A stretch of 64,000 nt of DNA, taken from assembly GCA_024234635.1 (NCBI GenBank), contig JACKNX010000002.1, positions 124,001 to 188,000 of the forward strand, written 5' to 3'. This document shows, in pieces, positions 1 through 8,415 of this stretch; within the stretch, counting starts at the first letter, position 1; each line of letters opens with the position of its first letter. Position numbers and translations under genes: made by a program. The DNA comes from Pseudomonadales bacterium (lineage in GTDB: Bacteria; Pseudomonadota; Gammaproteobacteria; Pseudomonadales; Azotimanducaceae). The notes beneath the pieces are model-generated. The model did no database searches and had not been told where the DNA came from. It saw only the letters and a program-made list of their open reading frames with translations.

Positions 1-2
1 AT

Positions 3-470
3 CTGGACCGGCGGATTCCCGACAGCGAAACGACGGGCATGATCAGCGGACGCCGCGAAGCGCTGGTTGAGCAGGAGGATGTGGATGCCGAAGGCTGGTT
101 GCGGGAGGACATCGATGTCATGTTCCTGCCCTTCCTGCGCGCCGTGCGCGCGGGTGGCGCCCCGCCCGGACCACCGGTATTCAGAACAGCGGACGGTCGA
201 CGCGTGGGCTGGGCCGTGATGGAGTCGCGCAACCTGGCCTATGCGCGGCCGCGTCTGGGTGAACGCCTCGTGCACTACAGCGCGGATCTCGCCCTGGCGG
301 AGAAATCCCGGCTGTCCCGGCGCTGGGCCCTGTCCCGCGATACGGGCCAGCTGCTGGGTATCAGCGATACGGTAGGTATCTGCATCGACCTCGACGCGCG
401 CCGCGCCGTGGACTGGCCGGAGGAGATTCGCCGACTCATCGAGGCCAACCTGCAGTCCGATCTGGCCTGA
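3..470 (+). CDS. Partial hotdog thioesterase-like protein (5' end outside window)
   Basis: The frame is open from the first complete codon of the window to the stop at 470, so the true start is probably upstream; an internal ATG at 39 exists but has no convincing ribosome site. The visible 155 residues include a stretch VHYSADLALAEKSRLSRRWAL followed by GISDTVGICIDLDARRAV, which resembles the strand pattern of an acyl-CoA thioesterase hotdog domain that ends in a short helix (PEEIRRLIEANL). Acyl-CoA hydrolysis would fit the acyl-CoA-rich neighbourhood. No catalytic residue can be assigned from this fragment, so the family call is an inference. Confidence 0.5.
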   Translation: MDRRIPDSETTGMISGRREALVEQEDVDAEGWLREDIDVMFLPFLRAVRAGGAPPGPPVFRTADGRRVGWAVMESRNLAYARPRLGERLVHYSADLALAEKSRLSRRWALSRDTGQLLGISDTVGICIDLDARRAVDWPEEIRRLIEANLQSDLA

Positions 471-546
471 GCTGGTTGCCCGCATCACGAAATCGCCGGG
501 GCTGACTGCTACCATGCGGTGCAGCCCGACCATTTCGAGGTACGCC

Positions 547-2079
547 ATGCAGGCTCCTTTCCGTCTCTTGCGCACACTGATGGCGTTGTTCCTGATGGCC
601 CAGCTGTCGGCCAACGCCGCCGATGCCGTGCAGACCACCTCCGGCACATTCCTTGGAGACACACTCCCTGGGCCGGAAGCTGGCGGCGTACTTGCCTTCA
701 AAGGCATGCCGTACGCCGAACCGCCGGTGGGCGCCAAACGCTGGCAGGCGCCGAAGCCAGCCCGTGCCGCGCGCGCCACGATCGCCGCAGGCGGGTTCGG
801 TCCCGCCTGCCTGCAGCCCCGAGCCCCTGGCAGCGACGCCATGGCCACCAGCGAAGACTGCCTGACCCTCAACGTCTGGACACCCGGTCTCGACCGTCGC
901 CTGCGTCCGGTGCTCGTGTGGATTCACGGCGGCGGCTTCCGTACCGGCTCCGGCAATATCCCGGGCGAACTGCTGGCGAAGCAGGATGCAGTGGTTGTCT
1001 CCCTCAACTACCGGCTCGGTCCGCTCGGTTTCTTCGCGCATCCGGCACTGGGCAGCAAGGTGGCCAATTTTGGCCTCAAGGACATGGAACTGGCGCTGAC
1101 CTGGGTTCGGGACAACATCATCAACTTCGGAGGCAACCCGCATAACGTCACGATCTTCGGCGTCTCGGCGGGCGGCCAGGCGGTGAACATGCTGATGGTC
1201 AGCCCAAGCGCCAGGGGGCTGTTCGACAAGGCCATCGCCCAATCCGGCTACGCCACGTGGCCGTTGCCGCGCACCGCCAGGGCCCCGTCACCGGCACCAC
1301 GGGCCATGAACATGGCACCGGCCGACAGCGCCGAAGCCATCGCACTGGCCGTCGCCGCGAAGGTAAAAAGTGGCAAGCTCAGCGCCCGATCGCTGCGCAA
1401 GCTGGATGGCCAGACATTGGTGGATGCCCATGAGGGTTTCCAGATGCCCATCGTCGACGGCACCAGCCTGCCGGAGGAGCCGGCAATTCTGTTCGACCGT
1501 GGCGCGCAGGCGGCAGTCCCCTACCTCACCGGCGGCAACAGTTTCGAGGGTTCCGTGATGCCGGCATCGGGAATCACGCCGGAAAGTTTCAGCGCCGACC
1601 TGGGTGCGGACCTCGACCCCCTGCTCAGGGAATACCCGAACGACATGGCGGTCAGCCGTCAGCAGGCCCTCCAGCGGCTGTTCGGTGACAACCGCTACGT
1701 ACTCTCGGCACGCTATCTGGCCTCTCGCATGGGCAAGGTGGGCGCAGAGAGCTGGCTGTACTACATCGATCTCGGCCCGGCACAGAACCCCGACAGGTGG
1801 CCAGGCACACCGCATGGGTTCGACTACGTGCTCCTGTTCGGGACAGACAAGGAATCCAACGCAGCCCGGCGGGACCTTGGCGTAAGACTGCAGCAGTACT
1901 GGCTGGCCTTTGCCCGCAAGGCCAGACCAGAACCCAGCGGCCTGCCTTTCTGGCCCGCTTACCTGCCTGAAACCGACCGCTGGATGGTGTTTGGCGAGCG
2001 CGATGGTGAACGCACTGGCGTGATCAAACCTAAACTCGACGCGCTCACCGCACGGCACGAACGCCGCGTTGCTCACTGA
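547..2079 (+). CDS. Exported type B carboxylesterase
   Basis: The 510-residue product is a carboxylesterase/lipase of the type B alpha/beta-hydrolase family, expected to hydrolyse carboxylic esters outside the cytoplasm. An N-terminal signal peptide (basic MQAPFRLLRT, hydrophobic core, ANAADA cleavage region) is visible. The oxyanion loop HGGGF lies at about 127-131, the nucleophile elbow GVSAGG has Ser207, an acidic residue candidate is Glu334 in GGNSFEG, and the His candidate is His423 in GTPHGFDYV. An upstream ATG at 514 exists, but the one at 547 follows GAGG by six bases and directly gives the signal peptide, so it was chosen. It converges on the next gene across a hairpin. Confidence 0.88.
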   Translation: MQAPFRLLRTLMALFLMAQLSANAADAVQTTSGTFLGDTLPGPEAGGVLAFKGMPYAEPPVGAKRWQAPKPARAARATIAAGGFGPACLQPRAPGSDAMATSEDCLTLNVWTPGLDRRLRPVLVWIHGGGFRTGSGNIPGELLAKQDAVVVSLNYRLGPLGFFAHPALGSKVANFGLKDMELALTWVRDNIINFGGNPHNVTIFGVSAGGQAVNMLMVSPSARGLFDKAIAQSGYATWPLPRTARAPSPAPRAMNMAPADSAEAIALAVAAKVKSGKLSARSLRKLDGQTLVDAHEGFQMPIVDGTSLPEEPAILFDRGAQAAVPYLTGGNSFEGSVMPASGITPESFSADLGADLDPLLREYPNDMAVSRQQALQRLFGDNRYVLSARYLASRMGKVGAESWLYYIDLGPAQNPDRWPGTPHGFDYVLLFGTDKESNAARRDLGVRLQQYWLAFARKARPEPSGLPFWPAYLPETDRWMVFGERDGERTGVIKPKLDALTARHERRVAH

Positions 2080-2115
2080 GCGCGGAAGTGTCCCGAAACA
2101 GGGTCAGGATGCATA

Positions 2116-2143
2116 CGACCGGGTGACACGAGCCACCCGGTCG
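2116..2143. terminator. Hairpin between convergent genes
   Basis: A perfect 10-bp stem (CGACCGGGTG / CACCCGGTCG) with an 8-base loop lies between the ends of the carboxylesterase and the DUF3604 gene. There is no clear T tract on either strand, so it may stabilise 3' ends rather than act as a classical intrinsic terminator. Confidence 0.5.
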
Positions 2144-2153
2144 GTCCCCGTAT

Positions 2154-4052
2154 TCAGGCACCGGCTACGGCAGGTTTCGCCGGTGCGAACCAGATGGGCG
2201 AAGACCAGGCACGCTCCTGGATGGTCGTCTTCAGGTCCTCGCGCGGCGCAACGCCAGCCCGCACCGCATCCCATGTGGACCAGCGACAGGTCGGGTTCTC
2301 GAGCACGCGCACATAGTAGAACGCGTGCTGCGTGTGATCGAAGTCAGGATCGCGCCACACGGCACTCAACTCCGCCGCGCCTTTGTCCTGGCTGAACGCG
2401 CAGCTGGTGATATCGACGCTGGCGCCGTTGTCCGGACAGCGCTGCGTGGCCGGGTCGACGCTGAGACCGTCCGCGCAGGCGACATCGAACACCTGCTCAT
2501 GCCCTTCCCCGTCGGCCACCCAGCCTTTGACGATCTGCAGTCGCTGCAGCGGTGCGGAGTCTGGATCGCGCATGGCCTGGGCATGGAACACCGGCACCTT
2601 GTCACCATCGGCCAGCAGATCGCCACCCATGGGTACGCCACGCGCATAGAGCGCCGTGACATCACCCGCGGCGATCCCGTCGAGGCCATACCCCCCGAAC
2701 AAACGCACTTTCAGCCTTGGCCCGGAAGTGCCGAACGTTTCCTTGCGGCGGAATGCATCGTAGATGGCTTCGCGCGTATTGGACTCCGCCCACACGGCGG
2801 CCAGTCCCGCGGCCCCCCAGGTCTCGAACGAATTGCCCGTGGCGTAGCGATTGCCGCTCGCATCCGGTTCGGCAAGCGGCACCGAACCACGCTGCTGCGC
2901 GGTGCCATCCACGAAACCGACCTTGCTCCAGTAGTTGTCCTCGCTGAAGGCACCGGCACCGACGTGGGTATCCGATGCGGCCACGAAGCCGAACCGGAAG
3001 GGATTGAAGCCTTCCGTTGCTGCCAATACCAGGCCATTGCGCAGCGCCTCTCTCACGTAGCTCCCGGGCGCCTTGCTGAACTGGTCCGTCGCAATCTTCA
3101 CCTGCATCAGTTCGAAGTCCGCCCACTCGTCATTGGGAGACAACAGCGGATGCGTTTCGCTGGTGCCTTTCACCTGCGAGATTTCGACCAGCGGCTCGTT
3201 GCGGGCACGCTGCTCCGCGTAGGCGGCATTGAACGGCGTGCCATCCGCCTGCCGGAGATCGAACATCAGGCCGTCCGAGCCGTTGCTGTTGTGCGGAATT
3301 GCCAGCGCTTCGTGCCCCTCGGCCCGCTGCGCATCCAGCCAGTCCCACAGGTCTTCCGGGTTCGGCGAATCGGTGACCGCAAACGGCAACTCGGCCGGCG
3401 TGTCGCGGAATATCACGTTGCGATGCAGGTTCTCCCGATTGTTGCCGCTGGCCGTGAATTCGTAGCCGACGAACGTGGTGAACTTGCCGGGTTCGTAGTT
3501 GTTCTGCGCCGCGGCGATCACCTCATCCCACGCCGCGCGGATGACCGACGTGTCGACAAAGTCCGGCGGTGTGCCGCCGCTGCCGCGCAGAAACGCCACC
3601 ACCTCCTGGAAAGTTGCCAGCCGGCTCTGCGGCGTCGTCGCTGCCTGGATCTTGCGCCCCAGTTCCGTCTGCCCGGGCTTCGTGGACGGATCGTCCATCG
3701 CCCGCACGATACCCATGTACATGTCGTGGTCCGTGACAGCTTCAAAATCCAGTGGTTTCTTCAGCTGCATGGTGAATCCGGATGGATGCTGCAGCGGCTC
3801 ACCCTTCGCATACGCGTAAGCGGTCGCCGGAGTGGAACGGGTGCCGAAGATGTAGGCATCGAAAGACAACTGCGTGTGCACGTGCAGGTCTCCGTACAAC
3901 GCCATGCGCTCCGGCACCACCTCAACCGCCGGCGGCTTCGCCACTTCCACCGTCGGCGCCGCCGCGGCATCCGGTGCCGCTCCATCGGGTTTCGAACAAC
4001 CCAGTGCCAGCAGCATCGCCGCCGCAACCGGCATATATCGCATCACAGGCAT
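2154..4052 (-). CDS. DUF3604 family lipoprotein
   Basis: The 632-residue protein belongs to the DUF3604 family, which has a PHP-like metal-binding core; its substrate is unknown. It starts with a lipoprotein signal (hydrophobic stretch then LLALGC, Cys19 as acylation site), so it is probably membrane anchored facing the periplasm. GDLHVHT at about 54-60 and VTDHDMYMG further on are metal-ligand motifs of the family. GGAGG lies five bases before the ATG. The start is 35 bases after the end of the crotonase gene, suggesting a methyltransferase-crotonase-DUF3604 operon. Full family length is present. The enzymatic activity is not established for the family. Confidence 0.85.
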   Translation of the reverse strand: MPVMRYMPVAAAMLLALGCSKPDGAAPDAAAAPTVEVAKPPAVEVVPERMALYGDLHVHTQLSFDAYIFGTRSTPATAYAYAKGEPLQHPSGFTMQLKKPLDFEAVTDHDMYMGIVRAMDDPSTKPGQTELGRKIQAATTPQSRLATFQEVVAFLRGSGGTPPDFVDTSVIRAAWDEVIAAAQNNYEPGKFTTFVGYEFTASGNNRENLHRNVIFRDTPAELPFAVTDSPNPEDLWDWLDAQRAEGHEALAIPHNSNGSDGLMFDLRQADGTPFNAAYAEQRARNEPLVEISQVKGTSETHPLLSPNDEWADFELMQVKIATDQFSKAPGSYVREALRNGLVLAATEGFNPFRFGFVAASDTHVGAGAFSEDNYWSKVGFVDGTAQQRGSVPLAEPDASGNRYATGNSFETWGAAGLAAVWAESNTREAIYDAFRRKETFGTSGPRLKVRLFGGYGLDGIAAGDVTALYARGVPMGGDLLADGDKVPVFHAQAMRDPDSAPLQRLQIVKGWVADGEGHEQVFDVACADGLSVDPATQRCPDNGASVDITSCAFSQDKGAAELSAVWRDPDFDHTQHAFYYVRVLENPTCRWSTWDAVRAGVAPREDLKTTIQERAWSSPIWFAPAKPAVAGA

Positions 4053-4087
4053 GTCATCCTCCGTTCTGAAATCTGTTCCCGGGCGGG

Positions 4088-4867
4088 TTATGGCTTGCGC
4101 CCGCGTTCCGCGTTGAACCTGTCGCGGGCGCCGAGCGCATCTTCGGACGCCGCTGATAGCTGGCTTTGATCCGCGTCCGCAAAACTTGCAGTGCGATTCA
4201 GCGCACCCGCGGTTGCGTTTACCGCCTCCTTGATCATGCTCACCGCAATCGCGGGCATGGCGGCCGCGGCGCGAGCCAGTTCCAGCGCCTTGTCAGCCAC
4301 CTGGCCATCCGGTGCCACCTCTTCCACGAGCCCCCACGCCAGCGCCTGATCCGCAGGCATGCGTTCGCACAGGATGCAGATGCGTTTGGCGCGTGCGGGG
4401 CCAACCAGGTTGACCAGTCGCGGCAACGCGCCCCACTGCAGATTGAGACCAATTTTGGCCTCGGGCACGTACAGGTACGCACTCTCGCCCATCACCCGCC
4501 AGTCACAGGCCAGCGGCAGCGCCACACCAGCGCCAACGGCTATTCGTTCCATGGCCGCGATGGTGATCTGCGGCATGGCTTCCCAGGCTTCGCACAGACG
4601 TACCCCGCGAAAGAACGACTGCCGTCGGGCCAGTTCCGACAGGCCGGCCCGCGTCCCCATGTCCTCCAGGTCCGCACCGGCGGAAAAATACTGTTTGCTG
4701 CCGGTGAGCACGACTGCTCGCGTTTGCAGATCCTCCTGAAACATACGCGCCACTTCCGTGAGCTCGAGAATCAGCTTGCCGTCAAATGCGTTCAGGTTCT
4801 TTTTTCTGTCGAAAGTGACGAGTGCAACCGTGTCCTGCCTTTCGATGGTGACGTAATCAAGATTCAT
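4088..4867 (-). CDS. Enoyl-CoA hydratase/isomerase family protein (crotonase)
   Basis: The 259-residue protein has the crotonase pattern: DRKKNLNAFDGKLILEL near the N-terminus, the oxyanion-hole segment SAGADLEDM at about 62-70, and a second one around IAVGAGVALPLACDWRVM at about 110-126. Position 2 catalytic acids are hard to assign; WGALPRLVNLVG occupies the region where hydratases carry a Glu, and none is obvious, so an isomerase or other crotonase reaction is possible. AGGGG precedes the ATG at normal distance. It lies 18 bases after the upstream methyltransferase and 35 before the DUF3604 gene, consistent with one transcript. Confidence 0.87.
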   Translation of the reverse strand: MNLDYVTIERQDTVALVTFDRKKNLNAFDGKLILELTEVARMFQEDLQTRAVVLTGSKQYFSAGADLEDMGTRAGLSELARRQSFFRGVRLCEAWEAMPQITIAAMERIAVGAGVALPLACDWRVMGESAYLYVPEAKIGLNLQWGALPRLVNLVGPARAKRICILCERMPADQALAWGLVEEVAPDGQVADKALELARAAAAMPAIAVSMIKEAVNATAGALNRTASFADADQSQLSAASEDALGARDRFNAERGRKP

Positions 4868-4885
4868 GAGTATCCCCTGCTGACT

Positions 4886-5896
4886 TCAGACTGGTTTGAC
4901 GCCACTGATGCGCGTCAGTGTCTGCGGAATGAATTCGTTTACGGTAATGCGCTGGAATCCGGCCGCGGCAAGATACCCCTCGCAATCCGCGGTGGAATGC
5001 GCCAGCCCGGAGGAATCGTTGACCGCTTCGGACAGCCCCCACAATGCGGGCGCGAGCGGGCCACGACCATCCGCGTCGATACACTCACCGATGAGGTGGA
5101 ACTCCCCGCCTGGTAACAATGCCTCGAACACGCGTGCGACGACCCTGGCAATGATGTCACGATCATACTGCGGCAGATTGGACGCCATGATGGCCACGTC
5201 GGCGTCCCGGGGCAGCGGATCGGCGGTGAAATCACACACCGATGCCGTGAGGCGATCGCCAAGGTCGTGCTGCGCCACAAACTCCCTGGTCACCACCACA
5301 ACGCTTGGCAGGTCGAGTACTTCCCCGCGCAGCGTCGGGTACTTCTGCGCACCGACGATGCAGTAGCACCCCGAACCACCGCCAAGATCCATGATCTTGC
5401 GCCGGCCTTCCAGCGATACCTGGCGATGAAAACGGCGCGCCGCCCCCATGCCGATGGAGTAGGTCGCTTCGTGATACGCGCGCGCCCGCTCGACCGTGAA
5501 CGATGCGTCGTACATGCCGAGCCGGCGAATCTGCTCCGGCCCTTTCTTCAGGTGAGCGGTAAGTTCGCCCCAGCCCTGCCAGCGCGGTTTGCCGAACAGC
5601 ATCCAGGGACCGGCATAGGACGCTTGCCCCCGCACCAGAAACCTGCCCACGTCCGCTGCATTTGCAAACGTATCGCCGTTTCGTAGCACCAGTTCCATGG
5701 CCGTCAGCGCCACCAGCAGGCGTTCCGCGTTCAGCGGCGTGATGCCGACGCGTTCAGCCACGGTCAGTATGCTGTCGTGCCCCTCCGCGATCGCCGTAAA
5801 AACATCCAGCTCCACGGCACTCATCAGCGCCGCGGACTCCCAGAATGCCTTGCTGATCCGCTGTAAGCGGACCGTATCGACCCGTTGCTCTGTCAT
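4886..5896 (-). CDS. O-methyltransferase-like SAM-dependent methyltransferase
   Basis: The 336-residue protein resembles the hydroxyneurospore/acetylserotonin-type O-methyltransferases. The N-terminal about 100 residues form a winged-helix dimerisation domain (SAALMSAVELDVFTAIAEG ... LLVALTAMELV). The SAM-binding motif I is IMDLGGGSGCYCI at about 167-179, followed by motif II-like GEVLDLPSVV. The substrate cannot be read from sequence. It is the first gene of the probable minus-strand operon with the crotonase and the DUF3604 lipoprotein, and is divergent from the gene at 6152. The 255-bp divergent gap shows no obvious strong promoter. Confidence 0.82.
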   Translation of the reverse strand: MTEQRVDTVRLQRISKAFWESAALMSAVELDVFTAIAEGHDSILTVAERVGITPLNAERLLVALTAMELVLRNGDTFANAADVGRFLVRGQASYAGPWMLFGKPRWQGWGELTAHLKKGPEQIRRLGMYDASFTVERARAYHEATYSIGMGAARRFHRQVSLEGRRKIMDLGGGSGCYCIVGAQKYPTLRGEVLDLPSVVVVTREFVAQHDLGDRLTASVCDFTADPLPRDADVAIMASNLPQYDRDIIARVVARVFEALLPGGEFHLIGECIDADGRGPLAPALWGLSEAVNDSSGLAHSTADCEGYLAAAGFQRITVNEFIPQTLTRISGVKPV

Positions 5897-6151
5897 CTCG
5901 CGATCCTATCATGTTGATCCGGCCGGCAGTCCCGGGGTAGGTGCCCCCACCCGTGTCTCGCCATTCCGTCGTGTAATGGCCAGCGTATCCCGGAATCGTG
6001 ACCTTGCGCTCATCTGGCCGCACCGACATACCGGCACGCACTGGTATCATCGGCACCTCATCCGGGGCGCTGGCATCCGCCAAGTTTGGCCCGGAACAGG
6101 AAGCGTACCGCATGTACGCATATGACTTGACGGAAATGTAAGGAAGCACCC

Positions 6152-7381
6152 GTGGGCCACCGCTGCTGTTTTACCGATACCGACGACCTGGAACTGATTC
6201 TTTCACTGGGCAGGCAACCGCTGTCCAATGCCTACCTCAGGGCGGAACAGCTTGAAGCTGAGGAACCCGTTTATCCACTGGATCTGTATGTTTCCCGTTC
6301 GAGCATGCTGTGTCAGATCGAAGTGGTCGCCACTTCCGCGGACATCTTCTCCGACTACGCCTACTTTTCCTCGTTCTCCGATTCCTGGCTGGATCATTGT
6401 GCCCGGCATGTTGACACCTTGATCGGCCGGTTTGGTCTCGGGCAACACAGTCTCGTCTATGAAGTTGCCAGCAACGATGGCTATCTTCTGAAGAATTTTG
6501 TTGAGAAAGGTATTCCCTGCCGCGGCATCGAACCGGCTGCCAACATCGCCGAAGTGGCTCGCGGTATCGGCGTACCTACCGAAACGGCGTTCTGGGGCGA
6601 AGCAACCGGCCGCCGCATGGCACGGGAGTTCGGCAAGGCGGATGCCATCCTGGCCAATAACGTGTACGCCCACGTACCGACGCTCAACGACTTCGTCGAA
6701 GGATTCAAACAGGCGCTGGCTCCCGAGGGGATCTGCAGCATCGAGGTTGCCCATCTGCTGAAGATGCTGGAAGACACGTTGTTCGACACGATCTACCACG
6801 AGCACTTCTTCTATCACTCGCTGTTCGTGACGCGCAACATCATGGCGGCACACGGACTGCGGGTGTTTGATGTTGAGCTCATCCCCACGCATGGCGGCTC
6901 GATCCGCTTCTACGTGTGCCACGATGACGCCACTACGCACCCGGACACGCCGAACATTGCGCGGGTTCTGGAGCTGGAAATGGCGGCTGGCCTGAACACC
7001 CTGAAGCCATATCGCGAGTTCGCCTCCCGCGTTGAAGGCATTCGCGACAACCTGCTCTCGTTCCTGCGCACCGCCAAGGCAGAGGGCAAGAAAGTGGTTG
7101 CCTACGGGGCTCCCGCGAAGGGCAATACCCTGCTCAATTTTTGCGGCATAACAACCGATCTTCTGCCTTATACCGTGGACCGCTCACCGCACAAGCAGGG
7201 GCTTTACCTTCCCGGCAGCCATCTGCCGATCCGCAGCCCCGAGGAACTGCTTGCTGACAAGCCAGACTACGTGCTGATCCTGCCGTGGAATCTGAAGGAT
7301 GAAATCGTCTCCCAGCTGTGCGCGATTCGTGAGTGGGGCGGGCGGTGCGTAGTGCCTATTCCAAGCCTGCAGATACTCTGA
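6152..7381 (+). CDS. Class I methyltransferase, sugar C-methyltransferase-like (NovU/TylC3 type)
   Basis: The 409-residue protein has the three-part layout of deoxysugar C-methyltransferases: an N-terminal segment that normally binds zinc (SLGRQPLSNAYL is typical), a central SAM domain with motif I YEVASNDGYLLKNF at about 110-123, and a C-terminal domain with KKVVAYGAPAKGNTLLNF and DRSPHKQGLYLPGSHLPI. The usual two CxxC pairs of the zinc site are not intact: only an adjacent CC and a single later Cys are visible, so zinc binding may be altered. The GTG start follows AGGAAG by five bases. It stands alone and is not beside sugar-nucleotide genes. Confidence 0.82.
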   Translation: MGHRCCFTDTDDLELILSLGRQPLSNAYLRAEQLEAEEPVYPLDLYVSRSSMLCQIEVVATSADIFSDYAYFSSFSDSWLDHCARHVDTLIGRFGLGQHSLVYEVASNDGYLLKNFVEKGIPCRGIEPAANIAEVARGIGVPTETAFWGEATGRRMAREFGKADAILANNVYAHVPTLNDFVEGFKQALAPEGICSIEVAHLLKMLEDTLFDTIYHEHFFYHSLFVTRNIMAAHGLRVFDVELIPTHGGSIRFYVCHDDATTHPDTPNIARVLELEMAAGLNTLKPYREFASRVEGIRDNLLSFLRTAKAEGKKVVAYGAPAKGNTLLNFCGITTDLLPYTVDRSPHKQGLYLPGSHLPIRSPEELLADKPDYVLILPWNLKDEIVSQLCAIREWGGRCVVPIPSLQIL

Positions 7382-7402
7382 CCGACGACAAGGGTCCCGG
7401 CG

Positions 7403-7894
7403 TCAGCCCGGGGGTTGTGTAACAACCTCCCCGTGGCGCCGGTCGAAACTGGCCCAGCACTCGATCTCAAGTGCCGCACCCACCGCAAGCCCGGCGGCGC
7501 CAAACGCGCTACGCGCGGGCCTGGGCTCAGGAAAGTAACGCACATACACCTCGTTGAAGGCCGCCCAGTCGCGCATGTCGGCCAGCATTACCGTGCACTT
7601 CACGACGTCGGCCATCGTCAGGCCGTGACGCTCGACAATGGTCTTCACGTTATCCAGCGCCTGCGCCGCCTGCCCGGTGATGCCGCCTGCCGCCAGTTCC
7701 AGCGTTCCCGGCCGATTGCCGATCTGACCGGAAAGAATGAGCAGGTCGCCCGCTCGACGTGCATCCGAGAACGGCAACCCGAGTGATCGTGCGTCATCGG
7801 CGGCGTGAGCAGCCGCGGGGAAGCTGCTGATGACCGGCGCCACGCACAGGGCAAGCACACATACCAGGCGCCCGTAAGGAAAAGCTCTACTCAC
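7403..7894 (-). CDS. RidA/YjgF family protein with signal peptide
   Basis: The 163-residue protein has a RidA fold pattern: LILSGQIGNRPGT, QAAQALDNVKTIVERHGLTMADVVKCTVML, and the C-terminal SAFGAAGLAVGAALEIECWA. Cytosolic RidA hydrolyses reactive enamine/imine intermediates. Unusually, this copy begins with an about 31-residue signal peptide ending AAAHA, so it is probably periplasmic. The conserved Arg that binds substrate is usually in the P-R-S/A region; PARSAFG is present here. Its start overlaps the VOC gene stop by four bases (ATGA), placing it last in the minus-strand operon that begins with the DUF2868 gene. Confidence 0.86.
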   Translation of the reverse strand: MSRAFPYGRLVCVLALCVAPVISSFPAAAHAADDARSLGLPFSDARRAGDLLILSGQIGNRPGTLELAAGGITGQAAQALDNVKTIVERHGLTMADVVKCTVMLADMRDWAAFNEVYVRYFPEPRPARSAFGAAGLAVGAALEIECWASFDRRHGEVVTQPPG

Positions 7895-8415
7895 CGGATG
7901 GGATCCTTGCCATCCCAGTTCTCGGCAGCCCTGGCAATTTCGGCAAAGCGTTCAGCGGTGGCTGCATTCCAGGACACCACCTCAAGCATGCAATTCATCA
8001 GCGGCCGCGTGTCGTAGTACGCGAACCGGACATCACCTACGGCACCGAGATTTGCCGCCGGATAACCAAGCTTTTCGAAGTAGTCCGTGTCCGCCTCGAT
8101 GTCATGCGTCCAGACGCAGATATGGTGGAAGCCGGAGGTGCCTGCGGGCACGCTGTCGCGGTACGCACAGCGTTCGACGGTAGGCTGAATGATCTCGATC
8201 TGTACATTCCCCGCCTGTGCAATACCAACAATCATGCCCAGCTCGGCGGGCGCCCCCCGGTAGGTCATCTGCGTAAACTGCGGGCCGTATTCCGTGACGA
8301 AGAAGGGTCCCACGCCCATTTCCTTCGCCCATTTCAGACAGGCCTTCTCGCAGTCGTCCACCACCCAGGCGTTCTGGAACACCGTGCGGTCAGTTGGCAG
8401 TTTGATCGTCGTCAT
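7891..8415 (-). CDS. VOC superfamily protein (glyoxalase/bleomycin-resistance fold)
   Basis: The 174-residue protein shows two beta-alpha-beta-beta-beta modules: the first begins VFQNAWVVDDCEKACLKWAKEMG, the second begins GFHHICVWTHDIEADTDYF. HH in the second module and Glu in IEIIQP and MLEVVSW are candidate metal ligands. It resembles methylmalonyl-CoA-epimerase-like or dioxygenase-like VOC proteins, but the substrate is unknown. The ATG lies five bases after GGAGG and overlaps the end of the GTPase gene by 26 bases; its stop overlaps the RidA start. Coupled translation is likely. Confidence 0.85.
   Translation of the reverse strand: MTTIKLPTDRTVFQNAWVVDDCEKACLKWAKEMGVGPFFVTEYGPQFTQMTYRGAPAELGMIVGIAQAGNVQIEIIQPTVERCAYRDSVPAGTSGFHHICVWTHDIEADTDYFEKLGYPAANLGAVGDVRFAYYDTRPLMNCMLEVVSWNAATAERFAEIARAAENWDGKDPIR

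Noticed and set aside
2325..4169. 614-codon plus-strand frame antisense to the DUF3604 gene
   Set aside because: It mirrors a real gene, has no recognisable motif, and long antisense frames are common at this GC content.
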